From Smittia aterrima (Eukaryota; Arthropoda; Insecta; Diptera; Chironomidae), in assembly GCA_033063855.1 (NCBI GenBank), contig CP093830.1, positions 10,354,854 through 10,418,853 on the forward strand: a stretch of 64,000 nt of DNA, given 5' to 3'. The notes under the pieces were generated by a model. The model was not told the DNA's origin. It made no database searches and was given only the letters and a program-made list of their open reading frames with translations. Position 1 is the first letter of the stretch. Each line of letters starts with the position of its first letter. A program made the translations under genes and the position numbers. Positions 44,701 to 56,136 of this stretch are shown here, piece by piece.

Positions 44701-46457
44701 TTTTTGCTTTCTTCTGCTTGGAATAAATTTGAAAGCAATTCGTGAATTTTATTGACTTTTTACTTCGCAAACATGGAATCTCCCCCTTGCTAACATAGAG
44801 AGATACAAGACGACTTTTACTGGATTTAAACGAGGAGCATGTTAATTAAGGACGAACAAACAAATTGTTGACGTAAAAGTTTCTGCTGTTAAGCAACATT
44901 TTTTTATTCGCTCAATGCCAGCGGAAAAAATGCTTGTGCTTGATGAAAAAGTTTGTCGTTCGTTATTTGCAATGTAAAAATAGTGAAAGATGTTACTCGT
45001 GTCCGTTCGTTGCGATGACCGCAGTTTACACTTTGAGGAATTTTAAACTCTATCTCGAGAGGAATGTAAATGTTTGCTGATTGTTTTTTTCTTTTATGAA
45101 AATGCGATTCATTTGATTTCCAAATAAAGCTGGGAATGTTTTGAGGGGTTTGCTCGTCAGATACGTTGTTGTGTTAAAAGTTATCAACGTATTTTACAAA
45201 CAACTGCAAAATTTATCAACTGTGAAGACTTTAAATTCTCCGGATTGTATTAAACTTTTGTGGCTTTAAAATATTTAAATTGCTGAATTTTTGAGTCCTT
45301 TGAAATCTCTCGAGAATGTAAATCCTGAAATGAAATGTAACAGAACGAGATTATGTACATTTTTAAGTGAATTCTATGTTTTCCTTGGAACTTTGTGTTT
45401 CAAAATATTTCCATCAAGTCAACAGTGTGGTCATGCAAATGAAGTTTATAATTCAGTTTGCTCTTTTTCCTTCGGAAGTTTCAATTAGTTTCATTCAAAT
45501 TTTCATTCGGAAAATTTTCTGAAAAATTAATTTCAATTTCCTGAGCGGTGAAGAAAATAAAATTTGATCAAACAAACGAAGTGTAATCTTCTTTACTCTT
45601 CATCAATGTTAATTCACTTGTAAGTTAGTAAGGTTAGCGAAGTATTTACTCATAAACTCTCCTGACGATTAATGACGAAAAGCTTTTAAAACTTGAGCTT
45701 AATCTATCGTGTCACAAGTGACTTCTCGCTTCTTTTTTTTCTTCGAAAATAAATTCACATAACTTCGAGTTTTTAAACGTTCCATTAACTATGTGGCACA
45801 TTTTGGTAATAAATGTGTTCATCAAATGCAACCAACCCTCCGCGTGCGGTGAGAAGAAAGAAGAATTCATTTCCCCGCTCGTTTTCAATTTTTTGTGTGC
45901 TCGAAATTCGCACAAAGAAATTTTCATTTTAATTTCTTTTAATGTATTTTCTCTGTAAGCGACATGAAAAATGGATTATAGGGGCAATTAACTCGAGGAA
46001 CGCCGGAAGATGGATGTGATTCTAAGATTTAAGGAGCCGAGAAGCATCACAAGAAAGAGACTGAGATTTAAATTAATGAATTGCAGGCGAAGAGTCCGGA
46101 TGATGTATCCGAGGAATTTGCTGATTTGAAGAATTACGGCGACGACGATAGTCTTAGAGGATTTAGAAGCTTTCAACCTAATTGTTTTGATAAACTGCTT
46201 GATTGAGGTGCTATCGTTGCACTGTTGTTTATATACTTTTATTTTTAGGAAGGAAGCACGTTCGTTTGAATTTCAAATATTCTTGATCGACCGTCGAGTT
46301 GAATAATTTGAAAGCGTTGGAGCGGAGGTCAGCAGCATTATGAATCCTAATTGCTTTCATCAGCATACGTCCTTGTCGTTTTCCCGTTCGGTTTCCTTGT
46401 GCAACGATTCTCACTGATTAAATTTCCATCTATTGCAACGTCAAGTTTCTCGATGAA
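41738..46457. other. Crk 3' UTR and long intergenic region
   Basis: About 4.7 kb. The candidate Crk polyadenylation signal is AATAAA at 42488-42493, implying a 3' UTR of about 750 nt. Beyond it I see no supported gene. A TATA-like TTATATACTTT at about 46229-46239 lies upstream of the next gene. Short frames on both strands at 45988-46414 overlap and cannot be resolved into a gene. Confidence 0.4.
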
Positions 46458-47276
46458 ATGCGAACGAGGTTCAGTCTTGTTGAAGCCTTCGTCATGTTGA
46501 AACTAAAAGTGCAGAAACCTGAGTAAGTCGAGTTTTAAATTCTGATTTATCACTTCAATCTATCTCCTTCAAGTTGCTGCGAATGTGATCATTACCTGCC
46601 AATTGTGAAGCGTAAAATTGGTGACTGCTGGCACTCAGGCTACGTTGACTTTTCCAATCTCGAGTTTCATGCTGTAAAATAATTCTAAAAAAAATAAACT
46701 TTCTCATTTAAAGTTTTAATTAAGGATAACTTTCCAGCATTCCTGTCCGAGGGGCAGACTCGTCAGTAAGGAATTCAAGTGTTCGAGAACAGTGAAAGTT
46801 TCAAAGTTTCGTCACGATCGAATCAAGTGGCATATGGGTAAATTAAACACATTTACGGTTATGCAACAATTAAAACGTTTCCAGTTAATTAAATCATTGT
46901 TTAGGTGAAATCAACAAGCACATGCAAGACCTAACCGCTGAGTTTGAAGAGCTCTTCGATCCTTATCTGCCTGTCGCAAGTAAATTGAAAATTAAACCAG
47001 GATTGGGGGTGAGATTGAGGTATCTTGAGAGAACAATCTGTTTAAGAATTCGGTTTCAGACAATCGAGTTTTGTGATAGTGAGCCGAGCTTCAATCTAGA
47101 AATTCCTTCGACTTATCATGGCAAATGGAAGGTGATGACAAGTGTCATTGAAGTATTGTTGAGTCAATTTAAATTCCACTTTATCTCCACAGTTGAAAGT
47201 CGGCGTTAGCGACACCATCGAGATGTCAAGGAGCGACGAGAAATGCGTCGCAGTTGGTTTCGATGTCGTCGAGTAG
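46458..47276 (+). CDS. Uncharacterised cysteine-containing protein, six exons
   Basis: No recognised family. Six short exons (46458-46522, 46574-46673, 46738-46837, 46905-47008, 47060-47131, 47193-47276) join in frame with five GT-AG introns of 51-67 nt to give 174 residues, too consistent to be chance. Features: CCECDHYLPIVKRKIGDC near residues 23-40, then HSCPRG, FKCSRTVKVSKF, a predicted acidic/amphipathic helix (MQDLTAEFEELFDPYL), IEFCDSEPSFNLEIPS, and a terminal block GKWKLKVGVSDTIE...KCVAVGFDVVE that looks like paired beta strands. Eight cysteines suggest an extracellular protein, but no signal peptide is visible, so the true start may lie in an undetected upstream exon; the ATG at 46458 is the first in frame after an in-frame stop. 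The alternating beta-strand tail is reminiscent of small ML/DUF1091-like secreted insect proteins, which is speculation. Confidence 0.68.
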
Positions 47277-50200
47277 AAAGAAAGCGAGAGGCAACGAGTC
47301 GGAAGTGAATCAAGTTCATTGAAAGAACCAGCTGCCATTTTAAGTTCACTTTGCTAATGGAACGATTGCACGCTTTAATTCTCATAAGCTTTGGGTAACA
47401 ATTAAAAATCAATTAGGAATTTATTAAGCAACTCTCGACACAAGAAACCTTATTTATTGTTCAAGTATTTAACAGTTTTCAACCTCCGAACTTGTAGAAC
47501 ATGAAAAATGTTTTGGCTGAGCTTTCACATAAAGATCAAAGCAATTTACATAAAACAGCTTCGAACGACATTTCCGAAAGAGTTTAAACAAACGAAGGAC
47601 GACGCTTTTCGTTCCATTTCTAACTCTTTGCTATAACGATCAATAAAAAAATAGAAAACGAGAGAAAATTTCTCTCGAAGGAAACTAGAAAAACAAAGCA
47701 TAAAAGTTTTCAAACATCAATTTGTTTGGTAGGGGTCGTCAAGGGTGGCGATAAAAGATTATGGAGAATCGATGAGAAAAACTGTTGTTTGCTGCTGATG
47801 ATGTCGATTGTTGAGACTTGTGATTGCATTTCAGTTAATTTCAAGCGGAAAAATGTTCGACGGATCCTAATTGACATGATCCATTAAATTTCATGCGAGC
47901 TTGAAATATGATTTCGTGCTTGTGTAAACCACAATCAAATTGTTCAACTTCCTTTTCCCTCCGTCGTCGAAAATTCGAGTTTAAAGCTTCATTCTTTCAT
48001 ATTTTCTTCCATCGCAAAACCACAAGAGGAAGCTACTCAAGTAGAAATTTTACAGTGAAAAGTTTCCTTCTCTCCCGCTTCGATCTTTTTGTCAGCGAAA
48101 ATTCACCAGCATGGCATGGGAAAAGTTTTCCTCTTTAGTTTCCTTGGAATCAGTGGCTTGGAAAAATTAACGAGGAAATTTTCGGCAGAAAGGAGAGACG
48201 ATCGATAAATCAATGAAACTGTAATTAAATACAATCATTCCTCGTTCGAAGCTAAACAACAAGAAGATAAATAACAGTTTAGTTTATCCGAGATATTTAT
48301 GGCGATGACAGGTATGGTTATAAAACAACGATAAATTTGTTAGCTTAGAGAATTAAGGAAGGCGAGCTCAAACAAGAAATGATTCTCGATGCTTAAGGGC
48401 GAAGCAGAAAATCTAATTTATGAACTCGGAACTTATGGCTTCCTCCTGCGGTTTTTGTCGTTGTGATAGCACAAACCGAGCTTGTTATTTCCTTGGAAAT
48501 CGATTTGGGCTCGTGCGTTACACTTCAGGATGCTCCAACTTTTATTAATTTCAATCCATCAACTTCACTAACGTCGTGAAGAATCTTTAATTGATGAATT
48601 GTCACTTGAACAATTTTTTTTCTGCTGATTTTGATCTTTCGACTTCAACTTTTTCCTCGTTTATCTCACACAAAAAAAAACACTCACAACATTGTCCCAT
48701 TTTGTCTTGATTGATTTTCCTCAGGACTGACCTCTCGGACACTCACATGGAATAAATGGCTTTGCGATGACTGACAGCTCTATCACGAAAGTGAGATTTG
48801 TAACGAGGACGACAGAAAAACCGAATGAACAGGAAGAAAATCTGCAATCAATTGAATCACCGAGTGAGTGTCAGAGATTTATTTAATAAACTGTGAGGTT
48901 GATTTGATTTCCAGTCATTCGTGGGAATCGACAAATCACTCAACGTAGATTCGAACAACCACAAAAATAAAATATTTATTAATTCTAAAGTTTTATCTCG
49001 AGAATTTTGAAGGGGAGACTTCCCAAAGGAATTGACAAGAACAAGACTTAGAATCGTTGGAAGAAAAACAAGAGAAATCTATAAATAATCTTGTCAGACG
49101 CAGAAAAAAGTCTATCACTTTAGCAACATTTTTATCGAACCGAGAATGAAGTGGAGGAAGAAAATCTTTTGCCTTTTCGTTCGACAGAATTTTCTACTGT
49201 AATAAATTTGCAGTGATTTATCATCCACTGTGAGTCGCTATTGAAAGACATTCTGTCAAAAGCAACGACTTTTTGTAGCAATTATGAAGGCTTGATGTAT
49301 GGCGATGCCATAAGTTATAAACGAGTTATTGTTGAAGGAGGATGGGAAAGAGGAGAAAGCTTTTGTTTTCAACAATAGATTGTGAATTGATTGTTTCCAT
49401 TTGGCAAAAGGCTTTTCATCTGAGCTCAAAATATTTGATGTAAATATTTTGTAAAGCGACTTGTTCATTGTTACAATGAGAACATGACTTTAGAACGAGC
49501 TTTAAGTTGGAATTTCACTAATTGGCTTAAAAATTTGCATTGTTTTCGTAACAAGAGATGATTGAGAAGAGAGAAAATAAAATAATAAAACTTCTCCTGA
49601 ATCGAAAAACAAAAACATCTCAAATTGAATCGGAAAAACATTGCGCGTCGGAAAAATTTATGCCATCAATATTGCTTCGTAGTCGAGTGGCAATTTGCAG
49701 GCACTGCTCGAACACATGGTGCAACGATTGCTCTTGTTAGAGGAGCTTGTATAGTTTTATTGGAATTTTATTATCATTTCGATTCCCATAAAAATCCCTT
49801 CGCTTTACTCGCTTGTTAATTCGATCAGTAGGAAAACAAGTGAAGTGTGACAAGAAGCTTTGTTCTGTCCGAGGACGAAAATTTATTGCAGCTACCGTCG
49901 CAAATAAAATCGTTCTCATGGGATTTTGATTGATTTTATTTTTCGATGAAACACAAAAGTTTAATTTTTCCTGATTTCAAATTCACGGTTCATTTAAACA
50001 TTTTTTTTCTTCTTAATAAAATAGGAAACAACTTTTCAAAAACTTTTCAATTTTCTGTCTTAAAACTTTTTTGTTTTGCCTTCGAGCTTTTTTCCTCTTG
50101 AGACTTCAAAATGTCATCCAGCTCTTCGATGTTCCGCCGCAAAACAAGCTGAGCGTAAATATCAACGCGTTTTCCAACTTTCACCAAAAGTTTCAACGAG

Positions 50201-50609
50201 GCTATAGGAATTTTCAATGAAGAAGGTGAAAAACATTAATAAAAACTTTTCTTTTCAAATTTTCTTTTTTTGCCGAAAAAAGAAAGTTTACCACGTCGCG
50301 AATGGAATATTTTCGCGATTATTCGTAAGAAAACTTTCTTCAAAAGGGAAAAGTGTTGTTAAGGAAGAATTTTCATTTTCCAGAGTCATTGTAATTAAAA
50401 TTAACACGAGTGCTTGCGAGCAGAAAGAATGAGTCGACGTTACGGCTCTATAAGTTGCATTATCATAATTGGAACATGGAAAATAAACTCAAACGGAGAT
50501 GCTTCAGAGGAAGTTGAGTTGAGACATTTTTTTTGCTAAGTACAAAGATTTCATTTTATTTTAAAGTTCAAACAAGCGACATCACGAAAATAAATTCCTC
50601 ATTGCAATG
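47277..50609. other. Intergenic region between the uncharacterised gene and the SMYD gene
   Basis: About 3.3 kb between convergent genes with nothing coding that I can support; AT-rich with scattered poly-T/A tracts. Open frames at 47908-48138, 49256-49468, 49558-49919 and 50217-50432 are short and featureless. Confidence 0.4.
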
Positions 50610-52702
50610 TTAAACGATGCTGCTCTCTTCAACTATTTTCTCCAATCGACAGTCCATGATTCTTTTGTTTGCTGTCTCCATTACTAAAACATCATAGCAG
50701 TGCTTGATTATTGCAAGACTTTCGTTGATTGAAACCTGAAATTTTAAATGTTAACAAATTCTAAATTGCAGCAAACAATTCCAACCATCGCATCATCTCC
50801 TTTGACTTGTTCACTTTGAAGCTTCAGTTTGGTTTGTACAATTGTTGCACAGTTTAGCTCAAACAAAGCATTCATCCTTTGATTTGTCTCGCCCGGATCG
50901 ATTGCGTCATATACTTTCAAAATGCTTTGACATAGATCAATTTTCCTTTGCAAGAGATTCTCAGAAAGATCTAAAAGTATTCGTAGATTGTTTAGTTGTT
51001 TGATGTGAAACTTAATAAAAACCTTTGTATTGATATCCTACAACGTTGCCGTACATCAGACACAGCATATACTTCGCTTCCACCATCAAAGAGTGGTTCT
51101 CGTGAATGGTACACTTTGAATTCGTTTGAATAAACTCCTCGTACTGCTCCGGACATTTTTTAATGAAACTATTTAATTGCTCCTGCAAGCGACCGTGCTT
51201 TGATGTAATTTCCTGTAAAAGGACGAAGATAAAAATGAAATCGACGAGAAAATGAGTTAAAGTGGCTCTGGAGAGTTTCCTGAAGGGCTAACGAAAAAAA
51301 AGTCTTAAAAAAGTTGCAGTGTAACAAATTAAATTTCTCGTCTTCAAACTCAATTATCCTCACGGTCCCCAGTCGTTTAACTCGTTTACCTCAAGGCTAT
51401 GCTGTGATTTACAATGTTCACATTGCCAGTCTGAACTATTGTCCAATGGATTCTTCGAAACGACTGCACCATTGCATTTTCTGCACACCCATGAACTCCC
51501 AAACGTGGAGAGTTCTGAAGGATCTTGACATCTTCTGCAGTCACAATCGAATATTTTCGTCTGCTTCAAATGGCGTCTTCGTTCTAAAGTTGTTTTAAGA
51601 GTGTCAGTGTAGGTGGTTGTCAGATGTTCTCCTTTCCGAACCGGAACTGAAGAGAAAAAAGACATGAAAGGATGAGTCGAGTCACGGCCTTCCAAGCACT
51701 TTGTTCACCTGTAGTTTGAAAAGTCATTTGGTATCGTTGAGTATCGACGGCTGAGTCAATGTAGTTCACATAGTGTTTCGTGTTGGGCACACAGTCGTGA
51801 CAGAGGATTAAACTCAACAAGAATAATCCGCCCATCTCCACACCACGAAGCGGCAGAGAAAGCTCAAAGCAATTGTTGTCCAGTATTGCGGTTGATGTTA
51901 GAATTAGTCGTTCGGGAAACTCTTTCGGACTCAAAAGCTTGTGGATGAACGGTACGAGATGCCGAGTCAAAGAGTCGTAGCTGCCTGAGGCGATTCTCTC
52001 GTCCACATGACTCTCCAGTTCCGAATGTATTTTCTCGAATCTAAAATTAAATTCCCATTGTCCCCACACACGAGAGAAGGAGAGAAATGTTTATGAGAGC
52101 ACTCCAAGCATGATTTTGTAAAATTCCTTACATTTTTGGTTGACTTTGCTTCAGTAGCAAGAATCTAAGCGGAAAAATCAGACAGTACACGGCATCAGCT
52201 TGCATAGTTTGGCAGTTTGTTTTGATGGGACATCTGAAGCCCTTCGCCGACATAAGTTTGCATTCTTCAGTGTGAGGAGCGAGATTTTCACAATTCCTCG
52301 AGCACAACGGCCACTCACACTTCGAGCACCTGTAAAAATTCGCTTTCGCCGAATTGAGCATCAAACTTTTATGACATCCGAGGCAGATTGGATGTGAAAG
52401 CATTTTCGGTCCATGAACAACCGCAAACTCTCGAAATAAAATCTCGCCAGCTTTCAAATCTCTCGCTGCAACCATGAATCGTCCCAATTTGTCATTTCGC
52501 TTCACCTGCAAAAAATAACTCGATTTGTTGTATTATCGAAAAGTTGAAACAACTTTTTCCGATTTACTTCATAAGGTTTACAATGATTTTTATGGCCGTT
52601 CCGCCAATCATTGATCTGACAGTTCTTCGAGCAGTAAAACACGAGACAGCAACCGGAGCACTTTAGCTTCGCTTCAACTTTGCAGACTTTGCAATTTGTC
52701 AT
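50610..52702 (-). CDS. SmydA: SMYD-type SET and MYND domain protein (arthropod SmydA class)
   Basis: Seven exons: 52702-52568, 52505-52132, 52040-51709, 51646-51390, 51212-51023, 50970-50777, 50735-50610; 535 residues. The MYND zinc finger sits at the N-terminus, residues 4-41 (CKVC...CSGCC...YCSKNCQINDWRNGHKNHC). The SET region begins with GRFMVAARDLKAGEILFRE, is interrupted by a second cysteine-rich insert (CLGC..YRCSKCEWPLCSRNC), and continues with CHDCVPNTKHYV in place of the usual NHSCxPN and with CDCRRCQDPSELSTFGSSWVCRKC (post-SET zinc cluster). A helical C-terminal part follows. SMYD proteins methylate lysines on histones or other proteins; arthropod-specific SmydA members are poorly characterised. 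The altered NHSC (CHDC) motif makes catalytic activity uncertain. The exon 4 to 5 intron is longer (177 nt) than the rest. Confidence 0.93.
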
Positions 52703-53323
52703 AATTTCACGCGATCATAAGCCACGCAACTCAAATTAATCACTTTTTACGTGAACCGAGGAGAAAAACTTCACAATCTCGACTAATCGCAGACGCGATG
52801 AAGAAATTGAGTTTTTACTTTTCCGTAGAAATAAAAATTCTCTCAAGAAAATTTAGAGCGATGTGTCTAAAAATAAATTTACTCAAGCGAACTATTTGGA
52901 GATCAGCTCTTCCATTGCAACTCTCAAAAAAAAAAACTTTTAATCCTTAACAACTCGTTCGATGTGGTTTACAAGTTGAATATTCATTGCTTCACCCGAT
53001 CCTGCCACTGCACAACACCAAAACGATTCAAAAACTTTTCTCGCTGTAGTTTTCATTCACATTTTGCAGCATAAATTAAATTTACAAGGTTTCGAGGCTA
53101 AACAACGTGTTGATTTGCAATTGCATTTTCGATTCATTCAATTCATTAAACTCTCGAATTTTTTTTTCCTCCTCTCATGTTTACCGTTTAGTGATTTTCT
53201 GAGAGAGACAAAAGTTTGGCTTCTTGCCAATCAAATAGAAAATGTTTTAATTTCTCAATTACAATGTAGTTACAAAGTGGTTCGTGCTTTAAATGAAAAA
53301 AAAAATGTTTGATTCGTGAACTT
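52703..53323. other. Intergenic region between the SMYD gene and the SLC5 gene
   Basis: About 620 bp separating two minus-strand genes; holds the SMYD promoter/leader and the SLC5 3' UTR. One plus-strand open frame (53064-53312) has no recognisable feature. Confidence 0.45.
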
Positions 53324-56136
53324 TCACTCTTCAGACTTCAATCGAAGTTTTTCTGTTTCTTCAGGGCTTCCGACGACGAACGTGAGCTCTGTAATAGACT
53401 TCTCGAGATTTTTCTTGTAGAATCGACGACACAGAGGAGAGAGAAGCTTCGGGTCGAGATCTTTAGTTCCTCCAGTTAAAATTGAAATTGGATATCCAAC
53501 TAGGATCACAAGCAATGTTCCAATTACGCTGAAAATAGAGAACAAGCGAATTGAATTTTTCATGAATTTCCACTCGAAACTTTTTTTAGTTACTAATTGG
53601 CAATTGAATTCAATTTTCGACAAACGAGATGTCCTCACCTGTAATACATGTAGTTGATTCGGAATATCCAGGGAACCGAAGAGTTATCTACACCGGCGTT
53701 TTCAATGTAGTAGAGTGTACTGTTCATTGAACTGAAAATATTCTCAATGACTTTAATGAATGCATTTGAAAATGATTTCCCAACTCACGTGAAGTCAGTG
53801 CGATTTGATGAATCGCACTGCTCGATATTAAACGGAAGTGTCTCGTATCGCAAATTTCCTTCGTAAATATTTATTTGAGCGCCAATAGCGATAACCGAGA
53901 CAACCAGAATCGACACAATCGATCCCCACAAAGCGCCTTTGGTATTGAACTTCTCTGAGAGCTGAGGAGAAGCAAAAGTTTTTGTAACATTTTATGTCAT
54001 AAGAAGGGAATCCAACCATTCCAATCGTGAAAAGTCCCAAGAGAGTTCCGGAAGTTATTCCGCTCAGAGCAATACCAATGCTGAACACGCCGCCCAACTG
54101 CTCGACAACGAAAACTAATCCAAAACAGACACAACCTGCGGCGAAAAATTGGAAATTGAAAAAGTTTCTTCCCGTTCCGCAATAGTTTCTGTTGACTTAA
54201 ATCGATTTGATAGTGAGAACTTTATCGTTTCTACTCACCTATGCTGAATGTCAATCCTTTCATGATTGAGCTGGCTCGTTTTTCTGATGCGTTTGGCATG
54301 TACGGTCGAATAAAATCCTCGTAAACTGTTCCTGAAAGTGAGTTAAGGCATGACGACATCGATGACAGTGCAGCTGACAAAGCGCCAACAATAAACAAGC
54401 CAGGGAGTCCAGGAAGGCCACGTGCAACGTCCATAACGTAATACGGAAAGATTTGATCGTATTTTCCAACATCTCCGTTGAAGACTGGATCACACTTTGC
54501 GAGCGAATACTTGGCAAAGATTAACAATCCATTATAAACTGCAAACATCTTGATAAAAATATGCCCGATGCCGAAAATCCAACAAGCTTTCTTTGCGTCA
54601 CTCAACTTCGGTATCGCAACGAATCTCTGAACACATTCTGGCGTTATTCCAACGTTTGATACCCACATCGTCGTTAGTCCAACAGAAACCATCCAAAATG
54701 TGCTTCGAAGGAAAGGATTTGGATCGACACTTGAATGAATGACGAGAGTTAAAGAGAGAATTTAGTTTCAGGTTAATTTCATTTACTTAAACCAAATTAT
54801 CCGATTTCCTTCTTCAGCAACTTCAAACACTTTTTGAACTCCACCAATTTCATTTGTCCCCAGAATCATCACGATAACAATTGCGATAATCATCGCAGTG
54901 AACTGCAAAGTGTCAGTCCAAACAACAGCTCTAGAATTTTCCGGAAAAAACAAAATCAAGTCCGATTCTACAAATGGTTTTGATGAATTGCTTTACCTAA
55001 GGCCACCGAAAGTTGTGTAGAAAACGCAAACAAAAACCAGTATGGGAGTGATGTAATGGAGATTAATTCCCGAAACTTGACTGAATGCCAACGAAGGAGT
55101 ATAAACGAGCAATGGACTCATCATAACCACATAAACGAAAAATAAAAAGCTTGCAATCTGTCGAATTTGGTGATTGTAGCGTTTCTCGAGGTAAGCGTAG
55201 CACCTAACAGGAGAGAGAGGAAATTCATTGGCTAATAAAATCTGCCAGCTGTGCAATGGGCAAAATAAAGCTTACGAGACTGATCCAAGTTCATGAAAAA
55301 CTGGCATGTAAACGTAGCAAACGCTTAATGTTACCTGTTAGCATAAATTGCAATGAAACGGGACAAGGAGAAAGTCGAAAGCAATTAGTACGAGGAAGAG
55401 CCTTAATTCTCGTGAAAATTTATGGCATAGTTACAATTATTCCAGAGATTGCACAAGCCCAGTACTGAGTTCCGTGTTTATACCTTAAAGTCATCAGGAT
55501 TGAAAAAAAAAATACTTTTATCTCAAGCAATGAACATATCTGCTTACATCTCTGCAGGAACGCTACGTCGTTAAAAGAAATTATGCAATAAATTGTATCG
55601 GATCATTTAGCTCTAATTTAAGTCTCACCCCAGCAAAGTCGTTGCAGAAATATGTCTAGCGGAGGAAAGAGAGAAGGAAGATAAATTATTACGCTTACCA
55701 GACGCGAATACTGGGACATGGATGAATTAGTCCATGAGGGGATTATATTGTGTTAGTTGCGACAAAAGCTTTTTGTGAGTAACTTTGATTCAAAGTAATT
55801 GAAAGTGGAGCAGGAAATATTTTTGTTGATTGATTTAAAAGTCACTTTCCCCTCAGCAAATGCTTCAAAATTTCTCACAGCGCAACAAAACTTTAAAATT
55901 TGCAAACTTCACTGTCGGGGATATTTAAGAAAATTTCATTACGTCGCCGTGAGGGAGATCGCGGTTGGCCAAACTTTCATGTCTTTGCTTCCTAGCAAAT
56001 ATTCCGCAGTCGTGTTCTGCTTTTCCTTTCGAATAAATCCATAATAGACTCCAATCATCAACGAAAGAAACATCATTCCACCGAAAAGAAAATAATCGAT
56101 TGATGAAAAACTGAGTTTAACTGTTGCTTCCTCCAT
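53324..56136 (-). CDS. SLC5-family sodium-coupled solute transporter (SMVT/SMCT-like)
   Basis: Twelve exons: 56136-55943, 55655-55629, 55562-55548, 55483-55435, 55334-55276, 55203-54997, 54930-54787, 54729-54239, 54135-54017, 53961-53789, 53731-53639, 53528-53324; all junctions keep frame; 591 residues. Family signatures are IDYFLFGGMMFLSLMIGVYYG in the first membrane segment, TTLLGVPAEMYKHGTQYW, CYAYLEKRY, YTTFGGLRAVVWTDTLQF, and ALSSMSSCLNSLSGTVYEDF, the sodium-site region. About 13 membrane helices of the LeuT/SSS fold are expected. Relatives carry biotin, pantothenate, lipoate, iodide or monocarboxylates; insect members form an expanded clade whose substrates cannot be predicted. Exons 2 and 3 are only 27 and 15 nt. 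The start is the ATG at 56136; the longer frame begins with GTG. N-glycosylation sequons (NSS, NST, NRT) lie in the large extracellular loop. Confidence 0.95.

Noticed and set aside
45988..46414. Short frames on both strands (including a 39-codon plus frame at 46011) as possible upstream exons of the uncharacterised gene
   Set aside because: No donor/acceptor pair links them in frame to the exon at 46458.
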